This document shows, piece by piece, positions 1 through 8,837 of a DNA stretch of 64,000 bases. Source of the stretch: Methylorubrum salsuginis (GTDB lineage: Bacteria; Pseudomonadota; Alphaproteobacteria; Rhizobiales; Beijerinckiaceae). The DNA lies in NCBI RefSeq assembly GCF_900114375.1, contig NZ_FOSV01000008.1:62001-126000 (forward strand), read 5' to 3'. Below the pieces are notes generated by a model. The model ran no database searches, was not told the DNA's origin, and saw only the letters and a program-made list of their open reading frames with translations. The position numbers were made by a program, and so were the translations under genes. Each line of letters opens with the position of its first letter. The stretch's first letter is position 1.

Positions 1-1
1 T

Positions 2-1381
2 TGCGCCGCCTGGGGTGTGTCCGACCCGACCGCCCTGCCCTTCCTCGACCCGCCCCCCGCCCCGGCGCTGACGGAAGCGCGCGCGATGCTCGCCGATCTC
101 GGCGCGCTCGACGCCGACGGGCGCCTGACCGCCACGGGCCGGACCCTGCGCGCCCTGCCGCTGCCGCCGCGCCTCGCCCGGATGGTCGCCCGCGCCGCGG
201 AAGCCGGTCATGCCCGTACGGCCGCAGAACTGGCCGCCGTGCTGGTGGAGCGGGGGCTGGGCGGCGATTCCGTCGATCTCGCCGACCGCCTCGACCGCTT
301 TTCCCGCGACCGCGGCGGGCGCGCCGCCGACATGCGCCGCCTCGCCGAGGGCTGGGCGCGGCAGGCCGAGCGCGCCGCCGGCTCCCGCCCGGAGGAGCCC
401 GATCCAGCTTGGGCCGAGCCCGGCGCGCTGCTGGCGCTCGCCTATCCCGACCGGGTCGCCCGCGCGCGAGGCCGCGAGGGTGCGGTGCTGATGGCGAACG
501 GCCGGGCCGGGCTCCTCGACCCCGCGAGCGCGCTCGCCCGCGAATCCTTCGTCGTGGTGGCCGACCTCACCGGGACGGCGGCCAATGCCCGCATCCTCGC
601 CGCCGCGGCCATTTCCCCGCAGACCATCGACGCGCTGTTTTCCGACCGGATCGAGACGGTCCGGAGCGTCTCCTTCGACGGGCAGGCGCGGGCCTTGCGG
701 GCGCGCGAAATCCGCCGCCTCGGCGCGGTCAGCCTCGATGAGCGCACGCTGCCCGTCCCGGCCGACGAGGAGGCGGCCAAGGTGCTGGCCCGCGGGATCG
801 CTGGGCTCGGCATCGAGCGTCTGCCCTGGACCCCGGCGCTGACGCAATGGCGCGCCCGCGTGCGCTTCCTCCATGGGGCGGAAGGGAGCGAGTGGCCCGA
901 CCTGTCGGACGAAGCGCTGACGGCTTCGGTCGAGGAGTGGCTCGCCCCGGGCATCGTCGGGCGCAATTCCCTCGCTTCGATCACCGCCGACGACCTCGGC
1001 CAGGCGCTGCAAGCGCTGTTGCCCTGGCCGCTGCGTGCCCGGCTGGAGCAGGAGGCGCCGAGCCATGTCGAGGTGCCGACCGGCTCGCGCATCCCGGTCG
1101 ATTACGAATCCGGCCCCGAGCCGGTGCTGGCGGTGCGGGTGCAGGAGCTGTTCGGCCTCGACCGGCATCCGACGCTGGGCGGCGGGCGGGTGCCGCTGGT
1201 CCTGCACCTGCTCTCGCCGGCCCATCGGCCGATCCAGATCACCCGCGACCTGCCGGGCTTCTGGCGCGGCTCATGGAGCGCGGTGCGCTCCGAGATGCGC
1301 GGGCGCTATCCCCGCCATCCCTGGCCGGAGGACCCGCTCGCCGAGGCGCCGACCCGGCGGGCGAAGCCGCGCGGCACGTGA
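2..1381 (+). CDS. hrpB: ATP-dependent helicase HrpB, C-terminal part
   Basis: This is the 3' portion of a DEAH-box RNA helicase of the HrpB family; the reading frame is already open at the window edge, so the ATPase core and start lie outside. About 459 residues remain. They begin with an AAWGVSDP stretch and the LDPPPAPAL motif that follows the helicase core in this family. The helicase-associated region with LPLPPRLARM comes next, and the protein ends with the HrpB C-terminal signature RYPRHPWPEDP. HrpB proteins are usually about 820-850 residues, so a little over half is present. Its role in the cell is poorly defined; RNA remodelling is presumed from the family. Confidence 0.9.
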   Translation, partial: CAAWGVSDPTALPFLDPPPAPALTEARAMLADLGALDADGRLTATGRTLRALPLPPRLARMVARAAEAGHARTAAELAAVLVERGLGGDSVDLADRLDRFSRDRGGRAADMRRLAEGWARQAERAAGSRPEEPDPAWAEPGALLALAYPDRVARARGREGAVLMANGRAGLLDPASALARESFVVVADLTGTAANARILAAAAISPQTIDALFSDRIETVRSVSFDGQARALRAREIRRLGAVSLDERTLPVPADEEAAKVLARGIAGLGIERLPWTPALTQWRARVRFLHGAEGSEWPDLSDEALTASVEEWLAPGIVGRNSLASITADDLGQALQALLPWPLRARLEQEAPSHVEVPTGSRIPVDYESGPEPVLAVRVQELFGLDRHPTLGGGRVPLVLHLLSPAHRPIQITRDLPGFWRGSWSAVRSEMRGRYPRHPWPEDPLAEAPTRRAKPRGT

Positions 1382-1433
1382 CGGACCTGCCCGCGCGAGG
1401 ATACGACGAGAGCAACAGGGAGGACGTGTGGTG

Positions 1434-1775
1434 ATGAGGATGCGCGCGGCGTTGTGTCTGGCCCCGCTGCTGTGGTCGGTGGCGGCCTCGGCACAGGACA
1501 AGCCCCTGGTCATCCCGCAGGCCGAGGGCGAAAAGCACGGCAAGATTTTTGGCCGGGCGCTGGCCTGCGGCGTCGCCCGCGAGCGGGTCGATGCCGCCAT
1601 CGCCGCCGGTCGCGCCCGGATGCAGGCGGCGGTCGGCCGCGCGCTGACCGACGAGCGCTACCTGCTCTCCCTCGACGACGCCCTGAGGCTGGAGACGAGC
1701 CTTCCGGCGCCCTCGCCCGCGGCCTGCGAAAAGGGGATCGCGGCCTTCGAGCGATTGGAGAAGACGGCGCCGTAA
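1434..1775 (+). CDS. small exported hypothetical protein
   Basis: This is a 113-residue protein with a clear Sec signal peptide (Arg-rich start, hydrophobic ALCLAPLLWSVAASA, likely cleavage after residue 20). The mature part of about 93 residues is helical-looking and has two cysteines, C45 and C98, that could form a periplasmic disulfide. An AGGGAGG ribosome-binding site sits about ten bases before the ATG; an in-frame GTG lies directly upstream and cannot be excluded as the start. It lies about 50 bp behind hrpB and may share its transcript. I do not recognise the family and assign no function. Confidence 0.7.
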   Translation: MRMRAALCLAPLLWSVAASAQDKPLVIPQAEGEKHGKIFGRALACGVARERVDAAIAAGRARMQAAVGRALTDERYLLSLDDALRLETSLPAPSPAACEKGIAAFERLEKTAP

Positions 1776-1807
1776 GGCACGGCGGCGTCTCCCTTTTTGC
1801 GTCGCGC

Positions 1808-2203
1808 TCAGGCGAACCGCCCACCCTTCTGGATCACCTCGATCTTGTAGCCGTCCGGGTCGGTGGCGAAGAAGAAGGTCGCGAGCGGCGTGTCGCCGTG
1901 CTTGAGCGTCTTGAGGTCGGTGGCCGGAAAGCCTTCGCGCTGGAAGCGGGCATGCTCGGCCTCGGCATCGTCCACCACGAAGGCGATATGGCCGTAGCCG
2001 TCGCCGAGATTGTAGGGCTCTGAGCGGTCCTTGTTGACCGTCAGCTCCAGCTCGAACGGCGAGGCGGGGTCGCGCAGGTAGAGCAGGGTGAAGTCCGGGA
2101 AGTCGAACCGGTCGGCGGGCTCCAGGCCGAAAGCGCGGGCGTAGTAGTCGCGCGAGCGGGCCTCGTCGCGGACGCGGATCATGCTGTGGACGGGCTTGGC
2201 CAT
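1808..2203 (-). CDS. gloA: lactoylglutathione lyase (glyoxalase I family)
   Basis: The 131-residue protein is a single vicinal-oxygen-chelate fold and matches glyoxalase I, which turns the methylglyoxal-glutathione hemithioacetal into S-lactoylglutathione in the cytoplasm. The expected metal ligands are present: H6 in PVHSMIRV, E53 in FELELT, H72 in GYGHIAF and E122 in YKIEVI. Length and motif order agree with bacterial Ni-type GloA (about 130-135 residues). It converges on the small exported gene upstream and is divergent from the xerC-like gene. Methylglyoxal detoxification is the likely role, although some VOC relatives act on other substrates. Confidence 0.88.
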   Translation of the reverse strand: MAKPVHSMIRVRDEARSRDYYARAFGLEPADRFDFPDFTLLYLRDPASPFELELTVNKDRSEPYNLGDGYGHIAFVVDDAEAEHARFQREGFPATDLKTLKHGDTPLATFFFATDPDGYKIEVIQKGGRFA

Positions 2204-2306
2204 CGGGGCTCTCTGTTGGACGTCGATGGGCGGCCAGATGGCGCAGCCGCCGTCGGGGGAAAGGGGATTAACCGTTCGTCAACCATAGGCGGCGCTTGCT
2301 CCCCCC

Positions 2307-3299
2307 ATGTCCCGGAGCGCCCGACAGCTCGATGCCGACCTCCCCTTCCCCGGTGACGCGGCCCTGCGCGCCGCCGCCGAGGGCTGGCGCCGGGCGCTGG
2401 CGCAGGAGCGGCGCATGGCCGCCAACACGGTCGAGGCCTACGAGCGGGATCTCCGCCAGTTCCTGACCCATCTCGACGCCCGCTCCGGCCCGCCGACGAT
2501 CCAAAAACTCATCGCCCTCAAGCCCCGCGACCTGCGCGCCTTCATGGCGGCGCGGCGGGCCGACGACATTTCCGGGCGCTCGCTGATGCGGGCGCTGGCG
2601 GGCCTGCGCTCCTTCGCCCGCCATCTCGAGCGCGAGGGCCACGGCAGCGTCGCCGCGCTCGGCGCGGTGCGCCAGCCCAAGGTCGAGCGGCGCTTGCCGC
2701 GGCCGCTGCCCGTCCAGGCCGCGGTGGCCATGACCCTGCCGGAAACCCGCGCGGACGAATCGCGCGAGCCCTGGGTGCTCGCCCGCGACGCGGCGGTGAT
2801 CGCGCTGCTCTACGGCTCGGGGCTTCGCATCTCCGAGGCGCTGGGCCTCACCGCCCGCGACGCCCCGGTGCCGGGCCTCGACGAGGTTCGGGTGACCGGT
2901 AAGGGCGGAAAGGTCCGTGCCGTGCCGGTGCTGCCGGCGGTGGCGCAGGCGGTCGCCGACTATCTCGCCCTCTGCCCCTACCCGCTCGATCCGGACGGGC
3001 CGCTCTTCGTCGGCGTGAAGGGCGGGCCGCTCTCGCCGCGGATCGTGCAATACGCGGTGGCCGGCTTGCGCGGCGCGCTGGGCCTGCCCGAGAGCGCGAC
3101 GCCGCACGCCCTGCGTCACTCCTTCGCAACCCATCTCCTCGCCCGCCAGGGTGAGCTGCGCGCGATCCAGGAACTTCTGGGCCACGCCTCGCTCTCGACG
3201 ACGCAGCTCTACACCAAGGTCGACGCCGCCCGGCTGATGAGCGCCTTCGAGGCGGCGCATCCGCGGGCGGGCAAGTTGGCCGGCGCAACAAACCCGTGA
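2307..3299 (+). CDS. xerC: tyrosine recombinase XerC
   Basis: The 330-residue site-specific tyrosine recombinase has an N-terminal SAM-like core-binding domain (about residues 20-125) and a C-terminal catalytic domain. The full catalytic set is visible: R174 in GSGLRISE, K199 in TGKGGK, H267 and R270 in HALRHSFATHLL, H293 in LLGHAS and nucleophile Y302 in TQLYTKVD. Xer proteins act as XerC-XerD heterotetramers at dif to resolve chromosome dimers. The C-terminal AAHPRA ending and absence of mobile-element genes nearby favour chromosomal XerC over an integrase. XerD versus XerC cannot be settled from sequence reading alone. Confidence 0.85.
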   Translation: MSRSARQLDADLPFPGDAALRAAAEGWRRALAQERRMAANTVEAYERDLRQFLTHLDARSGPPTIQKLIALKPRDLRAFMAARRADDISGRSLMRALAGLRSFARHLEREGHGSVAALGAVRQPKVERRLPRPLPVQAAVAMTLPETRADESREPWVLARDAAVIALLYGSGLRISEALGLTARDAPVPGLDEVRVTGKGGKVRAVPVLPAVAQAVADYLALCPYPLDPDGPLFVGVKGGPLSPRIVQYAVAGLRGALGLPESATPHALRHSFATHLLARQGELRAIQELLGHASLSTTQLYTKVDAARLMSAFEAAHPRAGKLAGATNP

Positions 3300-3407
3300 G
3301 GCTGTCGCATTCACGGACCGAATTCACCTTGGTCTTGCCGCGATTGAGTGGCGGACTGTGCCCAAGACGGCGGTCGATGCCGCCCGAGTCGCTGAAGGAA
3401 ACACCCC

Positions 3408-3545
3408 ATGCGCGTCAGCGGAATTTGCGTGGCGATCCTGCCGGTTCTCGCCGTCCTCGCCGTCACCGCCATGGTGAAGACGGTGCTCCTGCCCGTCACC
3501 GCGCTGAAGGGCGCGCTGGCCAGGACCCGCACCGCGCGGGCCTGA
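3408..3545 (+). CDS. predicted small membrane protein, 45 aa
   Basis: This short frame encodes a 45-residue peptide with one hydrophobic segment (VAILPVLAVLAVTAMV, about residues 8-23) followed by a basic tail ending RTRTARA. A GAAGGAA sequence lies about eight bases before the ATG. It stands alone between xerC and a REP-like repeat. Support is the ribosome-binding site, the coherent membrane segment and the lack of another frame in the gap. No family is recognised, and it could be a chance frame. Confidence 0.45.
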   Translation: MRVSGICVAILPVLAVLAVTAMVKTVLLPVTALKGALARTRTARA

Positions 3546-3629
3546 GCCTTACGTTTCTGCCGCGCTTGATTTTGTTCGGCGCGGTTCTCCGTTGAGAGCC
3601 TGCGGTTTCGATCGCGCACGCGCCGACGG

Positions 3630-3675
3630 TTCCCCCTCTCCCGGCAAGCGGGGCGAGGGGATGCCGCGGCTTTCC
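3630..3675. repeat. REP-like palindromic element, copy 1
   Basis: A CCCCTCTC...GCAAGC...GCGAGGGG palindrome followed by a GATGC...GGCTTTCC tail. Nearly the same element occurs at 14431-14474. It sits at the 3' end of the symporter gene, in a gap between coding regions. On the minus strand the core can fold into a GC-rich hairpin, so it may also act as a weak terminator or mRNA 3' stabiliser. Confidence 0.6.
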
Positions 3676-3681
3676 TCGTGA

Positions 3682-5148
3682 TCAGGCGGAAGCCGTACCG
3701 GACTTCGCCTCCCGCCCCCCGAACAAACTCACCGCGAACGCCACCGCCAGATTGAGCGCCAGCGCCACCACGCCCGCGTTCAGATCCTGGATCGGCCCGG
3801 GCAGGCCCGGAAACAGTTTCGCGAGCGTGTAGCCGCCCACCACCGTCACCGAGACCGCGGCGACGCCCGCCAGGATGCCGGCGATGGCCCCGGCCTTGGT
3901 CAGCGGGTTGTTGCGCCACAGGCTGAAGAAGAAGGCCGGGAACAGCTGCGTCACCACGGCGTAGCCGATGAGCAGCAACTGCACGATGGTCTCGCCGCCG
4001 TAGAGGGTGAAGCCGACGCAGGCGAGCGCCAGCACGGGCGCCATGATCTTGGCGAAGCGCCCCGTCGAGGCGTCGGTCGCGCCCGGCGCCAGCGGCCGGT
4101 AGAGGTTCTGCGCGATGAGCGTCGCGCCCGCGATCAGGATCATCGAACCCGGCACTAGGGCGGTCAGCACGCCGGTGGCGCCGATGACTCCGACGAACCA
4201 CGGCGGGAAGGTCTCCAGCGCGATTCTGAACAGCGACAGGTCGACGTCGGGCCCGGTCAGGCCCGGCACCTGCAGCACCGCCGCGAAGCCGGCGAAGAAC
4301 ACGAACAGCAGCATCAGCTGGTAGAGCGGCAGGAACACCGCGTTGCGCCGGAAGGTGCGGGCGTCGCTCGCGGTGTAGATCGAGGCGAAGATGTGCGGGA
4401 ACATCCAGCCCCCGAGCGCCGTCAGGATCGTGGTCGAGGCGAACCACGTCGCGCTCTGACCCCGGTCGGGCAGCGCCAGGAAGCCGGGCTTGGCCTGATC
4501 AATGGCCGTGAACATCGGGCCGATGCCGCCGTAATAGTGGTAGGGCAGGTAGAGGCCCAAAAACACCACCACGGCGAGGATGAGGATGTCCTTGACCACC
4601 GCGGTCCAGGCCGAGCCGCGAATCCCCGACACCATCACGTAGACGCTGACGCCCGCAGCCCCGATCCAGATCGCGAGTGTGGGCGGGATCACGCCGTAGG
4701 AGGCGGTCGAGACGATGATGCCGAGGCCTTTGAGCTGGAGCACCATGTAGGGCACCAGCGCCACGAGCCCGACCAGCGCCACGAGGAAGCCGAGCGGACG
4801 GCTCTCGTAGCGGGCGGCGAAATAGTCGGGCTGCGAGAACAGGTTGTGCTGCTTGGCGAAGGTCCAGGCGGGCGGCAGCAGCCAGTAGGAGATCACGTAG
4901 ATCAGCGTGAGGTAGCAGAGGATGTAGTAGGTCGGCCCGCCCTTGCCGTAGGCCCAGCCCGAGCCGCCGAGGAAGGTGAAGGTGGTGTAGATCTCGCCCG
5001 CCATCAGCAGGAAGACCAGCACGGTGCCGAAGCCGCGCTTGCCGACGCTCCACTGCTCCATGTCCATGTCGTGGCCGGCCCGCGCCCAGAGACCGAGGCC
5101 GAGCGCCCCCACGAAGGCCAGCGCGATGATCGGGAGCGCCGCGTTCAT
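3682..5148 (-). CDS. sodium:solute symporter family protein (MctP-like)
   Basis: The 488-residue polytopic membrane protein has about 13 hydrophobic segments and belongs to the SSS (sodium:solute symporter) family. The closest recognisable type is the MctP/YidK-like group, in which rhizobial MctP moves lactate, pyruvate and other short monocarboxylates. Family features include the GEIYTTFTFLGGSGWAY region near residues 51-67, VSGIRGSAWTAVVKD (about 171-185) and the GVLTALVPGSMILI core. Its start codon overlaps the stop of the upstream DUF3311 gene by ATGA, so the two are translationally coupled. The substrate is inferred only; acetate or monocarboxylate uptake is plausible. Confidence 0.82.
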   Translation of the reverse strand: MNAALPIIALAFVGALGLGLWARAGHDMDMEQWSVGKRGFGTVLVFLLMAGEIYTTFTFLGGSGWAYGKGGPTYYILCYLTLIYVISYWLLPPAWTFAKQHNLFSQPDYFAARYESRPLGFLVALVGLVALVPYMVLQLKGLGIIVSTASYGVIPPTLAIWIGAAGVSVYVMVSGIRGSAWTAVVKDILILAVVVFLGLYLPYHYYGGIGPMFTAIDQAKPGFLALPDRGQSATWFASTTILTALGGWMFPHIFASIYTASDARTFRRNAVFLPLYQLMLLFVFFAGFAAVLQVPGLTGPDVDLSLFRIALETFPPWFVGVIGATGVLTALVPGSMILIAGATLIAQNLYRPLAPGATDASTGRFAKIMAPVLALACVGFTLYGGETIVQLLLIGYAVVTQLFPAFFFSLWRNNPLTKAGAIAGILAGVAAVSVTVVGGYTLAKLFPGLPGPIQDLNAGVVALALNLAVAFAVSLFGGREAKSGTASA

Positions 5149-5348
5149 GGCTCTTCTCCCGCGTCGCGGTTGGCCGGATCGGTGAGGTAGATCAGGGCCA
5201 TCACGGCCGAGGTCGCCACCGTGCAGCCGACGAGCCAGGCCAGCAGCAGCGGCATGCCGAGCACCAGCGGCTCGACCCGGTTGAGGAGGTAGGGCCCGAG
5301 CAGCATGCCGGCGGGCGGCAGCACGGCGAGCCAGCGCAGGTGCTTCAC
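5145..5348 (-). CDS. DUF3311-type small membrane protein, partner of the symporter
   Basis: The 67-residue protein has two hydrophobic segments (about residues 7-26 and 33-54) and matches the DUF3311 pattern of small subunits encoded just before SSS-family symporters. It starts with GTG, preceded at good spacing by a GGGGAGGG ribosome-binding site. Its TGA overlaps the ATG of the symporter, a strong sign of a two-gene transport unit. How these small proteins assist is not established; they may assemble with or regulate the transporter, by analogy with two-component acetate/proline carriers. Confidence 0.75.
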   Translation of the reverse strand: MKHLRWLAVLPPAGMLLGPYLLNRVEPLVLGMPLLLAWLVGCTVATSAVMALIYLTDPANRDAGEEP

Positions 5349-5514
5349 GCGCGCGCCCTCCCCGGCCGAGTCTGCGCGTGTCCCAAGGTCGCTCGTGTCA
5401 TGCAGTCCTCAACTCTTCGCTGCCGCGAAGATGAGGCAGTTCCCGCGCCAGGGCGAGGGGAGAACCTTCTGTTTCAGGGCGATCGTTCCCTGCGAGCGAT
5501 GGTAGCACTTGCCC

Positions 5515-7599
5515 TCAAGCCGCCTCCCGGCGCCCTTCCAGGAGACCCGGCAGCGCGCGCAGGTTCAGCGGCTTGGCCAGGAAGCCGTCGAAGCCCGCCG
5601 CCTCGGCCGCCTCCATGTCCTCGCGGCCGGTATTGGCGGTGAGCGCCACCATGTGGAGCGGGCTCGCCTTCGTCTGCGCCTCGCGGGCGCGCAGGCGCCG
5701 GGCGGTCTCCAGACCGTCGAGGCCGGGCATGCGGATGTCGATCAGCGCGAGGTCGAACGGGCCTTGCGCCTCGGCGATCGCGAGGGCCTCCAGCCCGTCG
5801 CGGGCCAGCGTCACCTGGGCGCCCAGCCGCTCCAGCGCTTTGGTGGCGAGAAGCGCGTTGATCGGGTTGTCCTCGGCCAGCAGCACCCGCCGGCCGGACG
5901 ACGCCATGGCAGCCGCCGCGCGCACGGGCGGAGGCGGCTCGGTCCCGGCTTCGGCCGGGGTCACCTCGGGGAGCGCTTCCGGGCGTACCTGTGCCGGGGC
6001 GGCGTTCGGCTCCAGCAGGCGGTCGAACAGGGAGCGGGCCCGCACCGGCTTGATCAGGTAGCTGTCGAAGCCCGAAGCGTTCACCGCGCCGAACTCGCGC
6101 CGGTCGAAGGGCGAGAGCAGGATCAGGCGGCAGCGCACGCCGCAGCGCCCGGCTTCCGCGGCCAGCGCCCGCACCGGGGCGTCGCCGAGGCAGCGGTCGG
6201 CGATGACGGCGTCGAAGGCGGCGCTCGCCAGGGCGTCGAGGCCGGCCTCGACGGTGCCGACCACCACCGCGGCGGCGCCGGAGCGGGTCAGGCGGCGGGC
6301 GAGGGCGGGCGCCTGGAACGGGGAATCGGCCACGATCAGCACGCGCCGGGCCCGAAGCGCGGGCGGGGCGGCCGGGGCGGTCGCCCCCTCGGCCACGGGC
6401 AGCGGCAGCACGACCCGGAAGGTCGAGCCGCGCCCCAGCGTCGAGCGCGCCTCGATCGTGCCGCCCATCCGCTCGACGAGGCGGCGGGTGATGGAGAGGC
6501 CGAGGCCCGTGCCCTCGTGGCGCCGGCTCGCGCTGCCGTCGCCCTGCTCGAATTCCTCGAACAGGATCGGGATGCGGTCCTCCGCCATGCCGGGGCCGGT
6601 GTCCTCGATGGTCAGCGCGATCCCCTCGCCTTCGCGGGTCAGGCTCACGCCGACGCCGCCGGTCTGCGTGAACTTCACCGCGTTGCCCGCGAGGTTGAGC
6701 AGGATCTGGCGTACCCGGTCGGCGTCGCCGACGCGCAGGGCCACGAGGTCGTCGGCGATGTCGAGGGCGATCTCCAGGCCCTTGTCCTGGGCCCGCGGCG
6801 CCAGCAATTCCGCCACGCCCTCGACGAGGAGGGCGGCGTCGAACGGTTCGGCGGCGAGGTCGAGCCGCCCGGCCTCGATCCGCGAGAAGTCGAGGATGCC
6901 GTCGACCAGGGTCAGCAGCGCCTTGCCGCTGGTGCGCAGGGCCTCGACATAGGTGCGCTGCTCCGGATCGAGACGGGTGTCGAGCAGGAGGTCGGCCATG
7001 CCGAGGATGCCGTTCAATGGCGTGCGCAATTCGTGGCTGACGGTGGCGAGGAAACGCGACTTGGCGACGTTGGCGGATTCCGCCCGGCTCCTTGCCTCGT
7101 CGAGGGATCGCACCGCCTCGACATGCTCGGTCACGTCGCTGCCGGCCCTGAGCCAGTTCGGCCCGCCCTCGCTGCCCGCGGCGGGCAGCTCGACGAAGGA
7201 GAACCAGCGCGGATGGCCATCGACCGGCACCAGCCGCTCCTCGACCCGGCGCACGCCGTCGGGGCGCACCTGGACGGGCCCGCGCTCCAGCACCTGCGGG
7301 GTCAGCGTCGAGCCGATCAGGTCGAGCGGCTTGGCGCCGAGAAGCGCGGCAAAGCCCTCGCTGGCGAAGGTGATCCGCCCCTGTCCGTCGCGCTGGACAA
7401 CCGCCTGGGTGGTCGCCTCGACCAGCACCCGGTAGCGCTCCTCGCTCTCGGCGACCTGCCAGAGCCGGTCCTGCAGCGATTCCGAGGGCAGGTCCGACGC
7501 GGCGTGCCGCCGCAGCCCGACGACGATCAGGCCCGCGAGCCCGGCGACGACGCTCAGGCCCAGGATCATCAGCGCGAGGGTCATCGTCCGGTACGCCAC
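5515..7599 (-). CDS. hybrid sensor histidine kinase with two receiver domains
   Basis: The 694-residue protein has one N-terminal transmembrane segment (about 7-29), a PAS domain (about 52-160), a HisKA domain with phospho-acceptor H189 in TVSHELRTPLN, and a HATPase_c domain with N-box N302/N306, DTGPGM (333-338) and GTGLGLS. Two receiver domains follow. REC1 (about 419-530) keeps D468 and K517 but has only one acid (D425) at the Mg site. REC2 (about 570-690) is complete, with D621 in LIDIRMPG and K676. The signal and output partner are unknown. Translation appears to start at GTG; an in-frame ATG at residue 6 is an alternative. Confidence 0.88.
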   Translation of the reverse strand: MAYRTMTLALMILGLSVVAGLAGLIVVGLRRHAASDLPSESLQDRLWQVAESEERYRVLVEATTQAVVQRDGQGRITFASEGFAALLGAKPLDLIGSTLTPQVLERGPVQVRPDGVRRVEERLVPVDGHPRWFSFVELPAAGSEGGPNWLRAGSDVTEHVEAVRSLDEARSRAESANVAKSRFLATVSHELRTPLNGILGMADLLLDTRLDPEQRTYVEALRTSGKALLTLVDGILDFSRIEAGRLDLAAEPFDAALLVEGVAELLAPRAQDKGLEIALDIADDLVALRVGDADRVRQILLNLAGNAVKFTQTGGVGVSLTREGEGIALTIEDTGPGMAEDRIPILFEEFEQGDGSASRRHEGTGLGLSITRRLVERMGGTIEARSTLGRGSTFRVVLPLPVAEGATAPAAPPALRARRVLIVADSPFQAPALARRLTRSGAAAVVVGTVEAGLDALASAAFDAVIADRCLGDAPVRALAAEAGRCGVRCRLILLSPFDRREFGAVNASGFDSYLIKPVRARSLFDRLLEPNAAPAQVRPEALPEVTPAEAGTEPPPPVRAAAAMASSGRRVLLAEDNPINALLATKALERLGAQVTLARDGLEALAIAEAQGPFDLALIDIRMPGLDGLETARRLRAREAQTKASPLHMVALTANTGREDMEAAEAAGFDGFLAKPLNLRALPGLLEGRREAA

Positions 7600-7871
7600 T
7601 CCTTGCGCCGCCCCAACAGGCCGCGTTTCGGATGCGACCGTGACAGGGGCGCGTGAAGCCGCGCTTGAGAAAGGCGGTTAGGAAATCGTCAGCGGGATCG
7701 GGACAGTGTTTCGGATCGCTCCGCTCGGGCGCGACGGCCGCTTCACCCGAGAAAGCTTCACCTCGGCAAGCGGATGGTGTAGGCGCGCCCCCTGGCCGGG
7801 ATACGGCGGCGCCGCTTCGGCCCCGCCTGTCGCAAACGAACCCCGGCTCGAGCCGCCCGGGAGTGCCACGG

Positions 7872-8702
7872 ATGACCGCCCGCATCGACGCCGCCTTCGC
7901 CCGCTGCCGCGCGGAGAAGCGGGCCGCCCTCGTCACCTACGTGATGGCGGGCGATCCCGATCCCGAGACCTCGCTCAAGGTGCTGGAGGCGCTGCCGAAG
8001 TCCGGCGCCGACATCGTCGAGTTCGGCCTGCCCTTCACCGATCCGATGGCCGACGGCCCGGCGATCCAGGCCGCGGGCCTGCGCGCCCTCAAGGCGGGCC
8101 AGGACCTCAAGGGCACGCTGGCGCTGGTGCGCCGCTTCCGCGAGGGCGACGCCGAGACCCCCGTGGTGCTGATGGGCTATTACAATCCGATCCACACCTA
8201 CGGCGTCGAGCCCTTCCTGGCGGATGCCAAGGCGGCCGGCATCGACGGGCTCATCGTCGTCGACCTGCCCCCCGAGGAGGACGACGAGCTGTGCCTGCCG
8301 GCCCGCGCGCAGGGCCTGGCCTTCATCCGGCTCGCCACCCCGACCACCGACGACCGGCGCCTGCCGGCCGTGCTCGCGAACACCGCGGGCTTCGTCTACT
8401 ACGTGTCGATCACCGGCGTGACCGGGACGGCCACGCCCGATTTCGGCAAGGTCGCGCAGGCCGTCACGCGCATCACCGCGAAGACCGACCTCCCGATCGT
8501 GGTCGGCTTCGGCGTCCGCACCGGCGAGCATGCCGCGGCGGTGGCCCGGGGCGCCGACGGCGTGGTGGTCGGCTCGGCCCTGGTCGATGCGCTCGCCCGC
8601 AGCCTCGACGCCGAGGGTCGCGCCGGCGAGGGCACGGTCGAGGCCGTCGCCGGTCTGGTGCGCGAACTCGCGGGCGGCGTGCGCGGCGTCACGAAGGGCT
8701 GA
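7872..8702 (+). CDS. trpA: tryptophan synthase alpha subunit
   Basis: The 276-residue TIM-barrel protein is TrpA, which splits indole-3-glycerol phosphate into indole and glyceraldehyde 3-phosphate and channels indole to TrpB. The catalytic acids are in place: E50 in [12 protein letters not shown] and D61 in MADGP. Phosphate-binding loops GVRTGEHA and VVGSALVD are present near the C-terminus. The start ATG has GGGAG about eight bases upstream. In many alphaproteobacteria trpA directly follows trpF and trpB. Here the upstream neighbour is an oppositely oriented kinase gene, so trpB must lie elsewhere. Confidence 0.95.
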   Translation: MTARIDAAFARCRAEKRAALVTYVMAGDPDPETSLKVLEALPKSGADIVEFGLPFTDPMADGPAIQAAGLRALKAGQDLKGTLALVRRFREGDAETPVVLMGYYNPIHTYGVEPFLADAKAAGIDGLIVVDLPPEEDDELCLPARAQGLAFIRLATPTTDDRRLPAVLANTAGFVYYVSITGVTGTATPDFGKVAQAVTRITAKTDLPIVVGFGVRTGEHAAAVARGADGVVVGSALVDALARSLDAEGRAGEGTVEAVAGLVRELAGGVRGVTKG

Positions 8703-8729
8703 AGCCGACTCGCCTCATCGCCGCCCCTT

Positions 8730-8785
8730 CCCCTTGGCAAGGACCCCTTGGCAAGGACCCCTTGGCAAGGACCCCTTGGCAGGGA
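8730..8785. repeat. four tandem copies of a 14-bp palindrome-containing unit
   Basis: The unit CCCCTTGGCAAGGA occurs four times head to tail without gaps; the last copy differs at one base (CAGGGA). Each unit contains the near-perfect palindrome CCTTG-G-CAAGG. It lies between trpA and accD, ending about 50 bp before the accD start. In RNA, adjacent units can pair into a hairpin, so it could influence readthrough between the genes. It could equally be a simple slippage-generated tandem repeat. Confidence 0.9.
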
Positions 8786-8837
8786 GCCGGGGGCGGTCCG
8801 ATATCAGCGTGTCACGGTTCGAGGAGCGAGAGGCCCC

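Noticed and set aside
2307..3299. XerC-like recombinase as evidence of an integrated element
   Set aside because: No tRNA end, direct repeats, or phage/conjugation genes are nearby, and the protein ending fits chromosomal XerC.
8730..8785. Tandem repeats as replication iterons or a CRISPR-like array
   Set aside because: There are only four units without spacers and no rep or cas genes; they lie between two biosynthetic genes.
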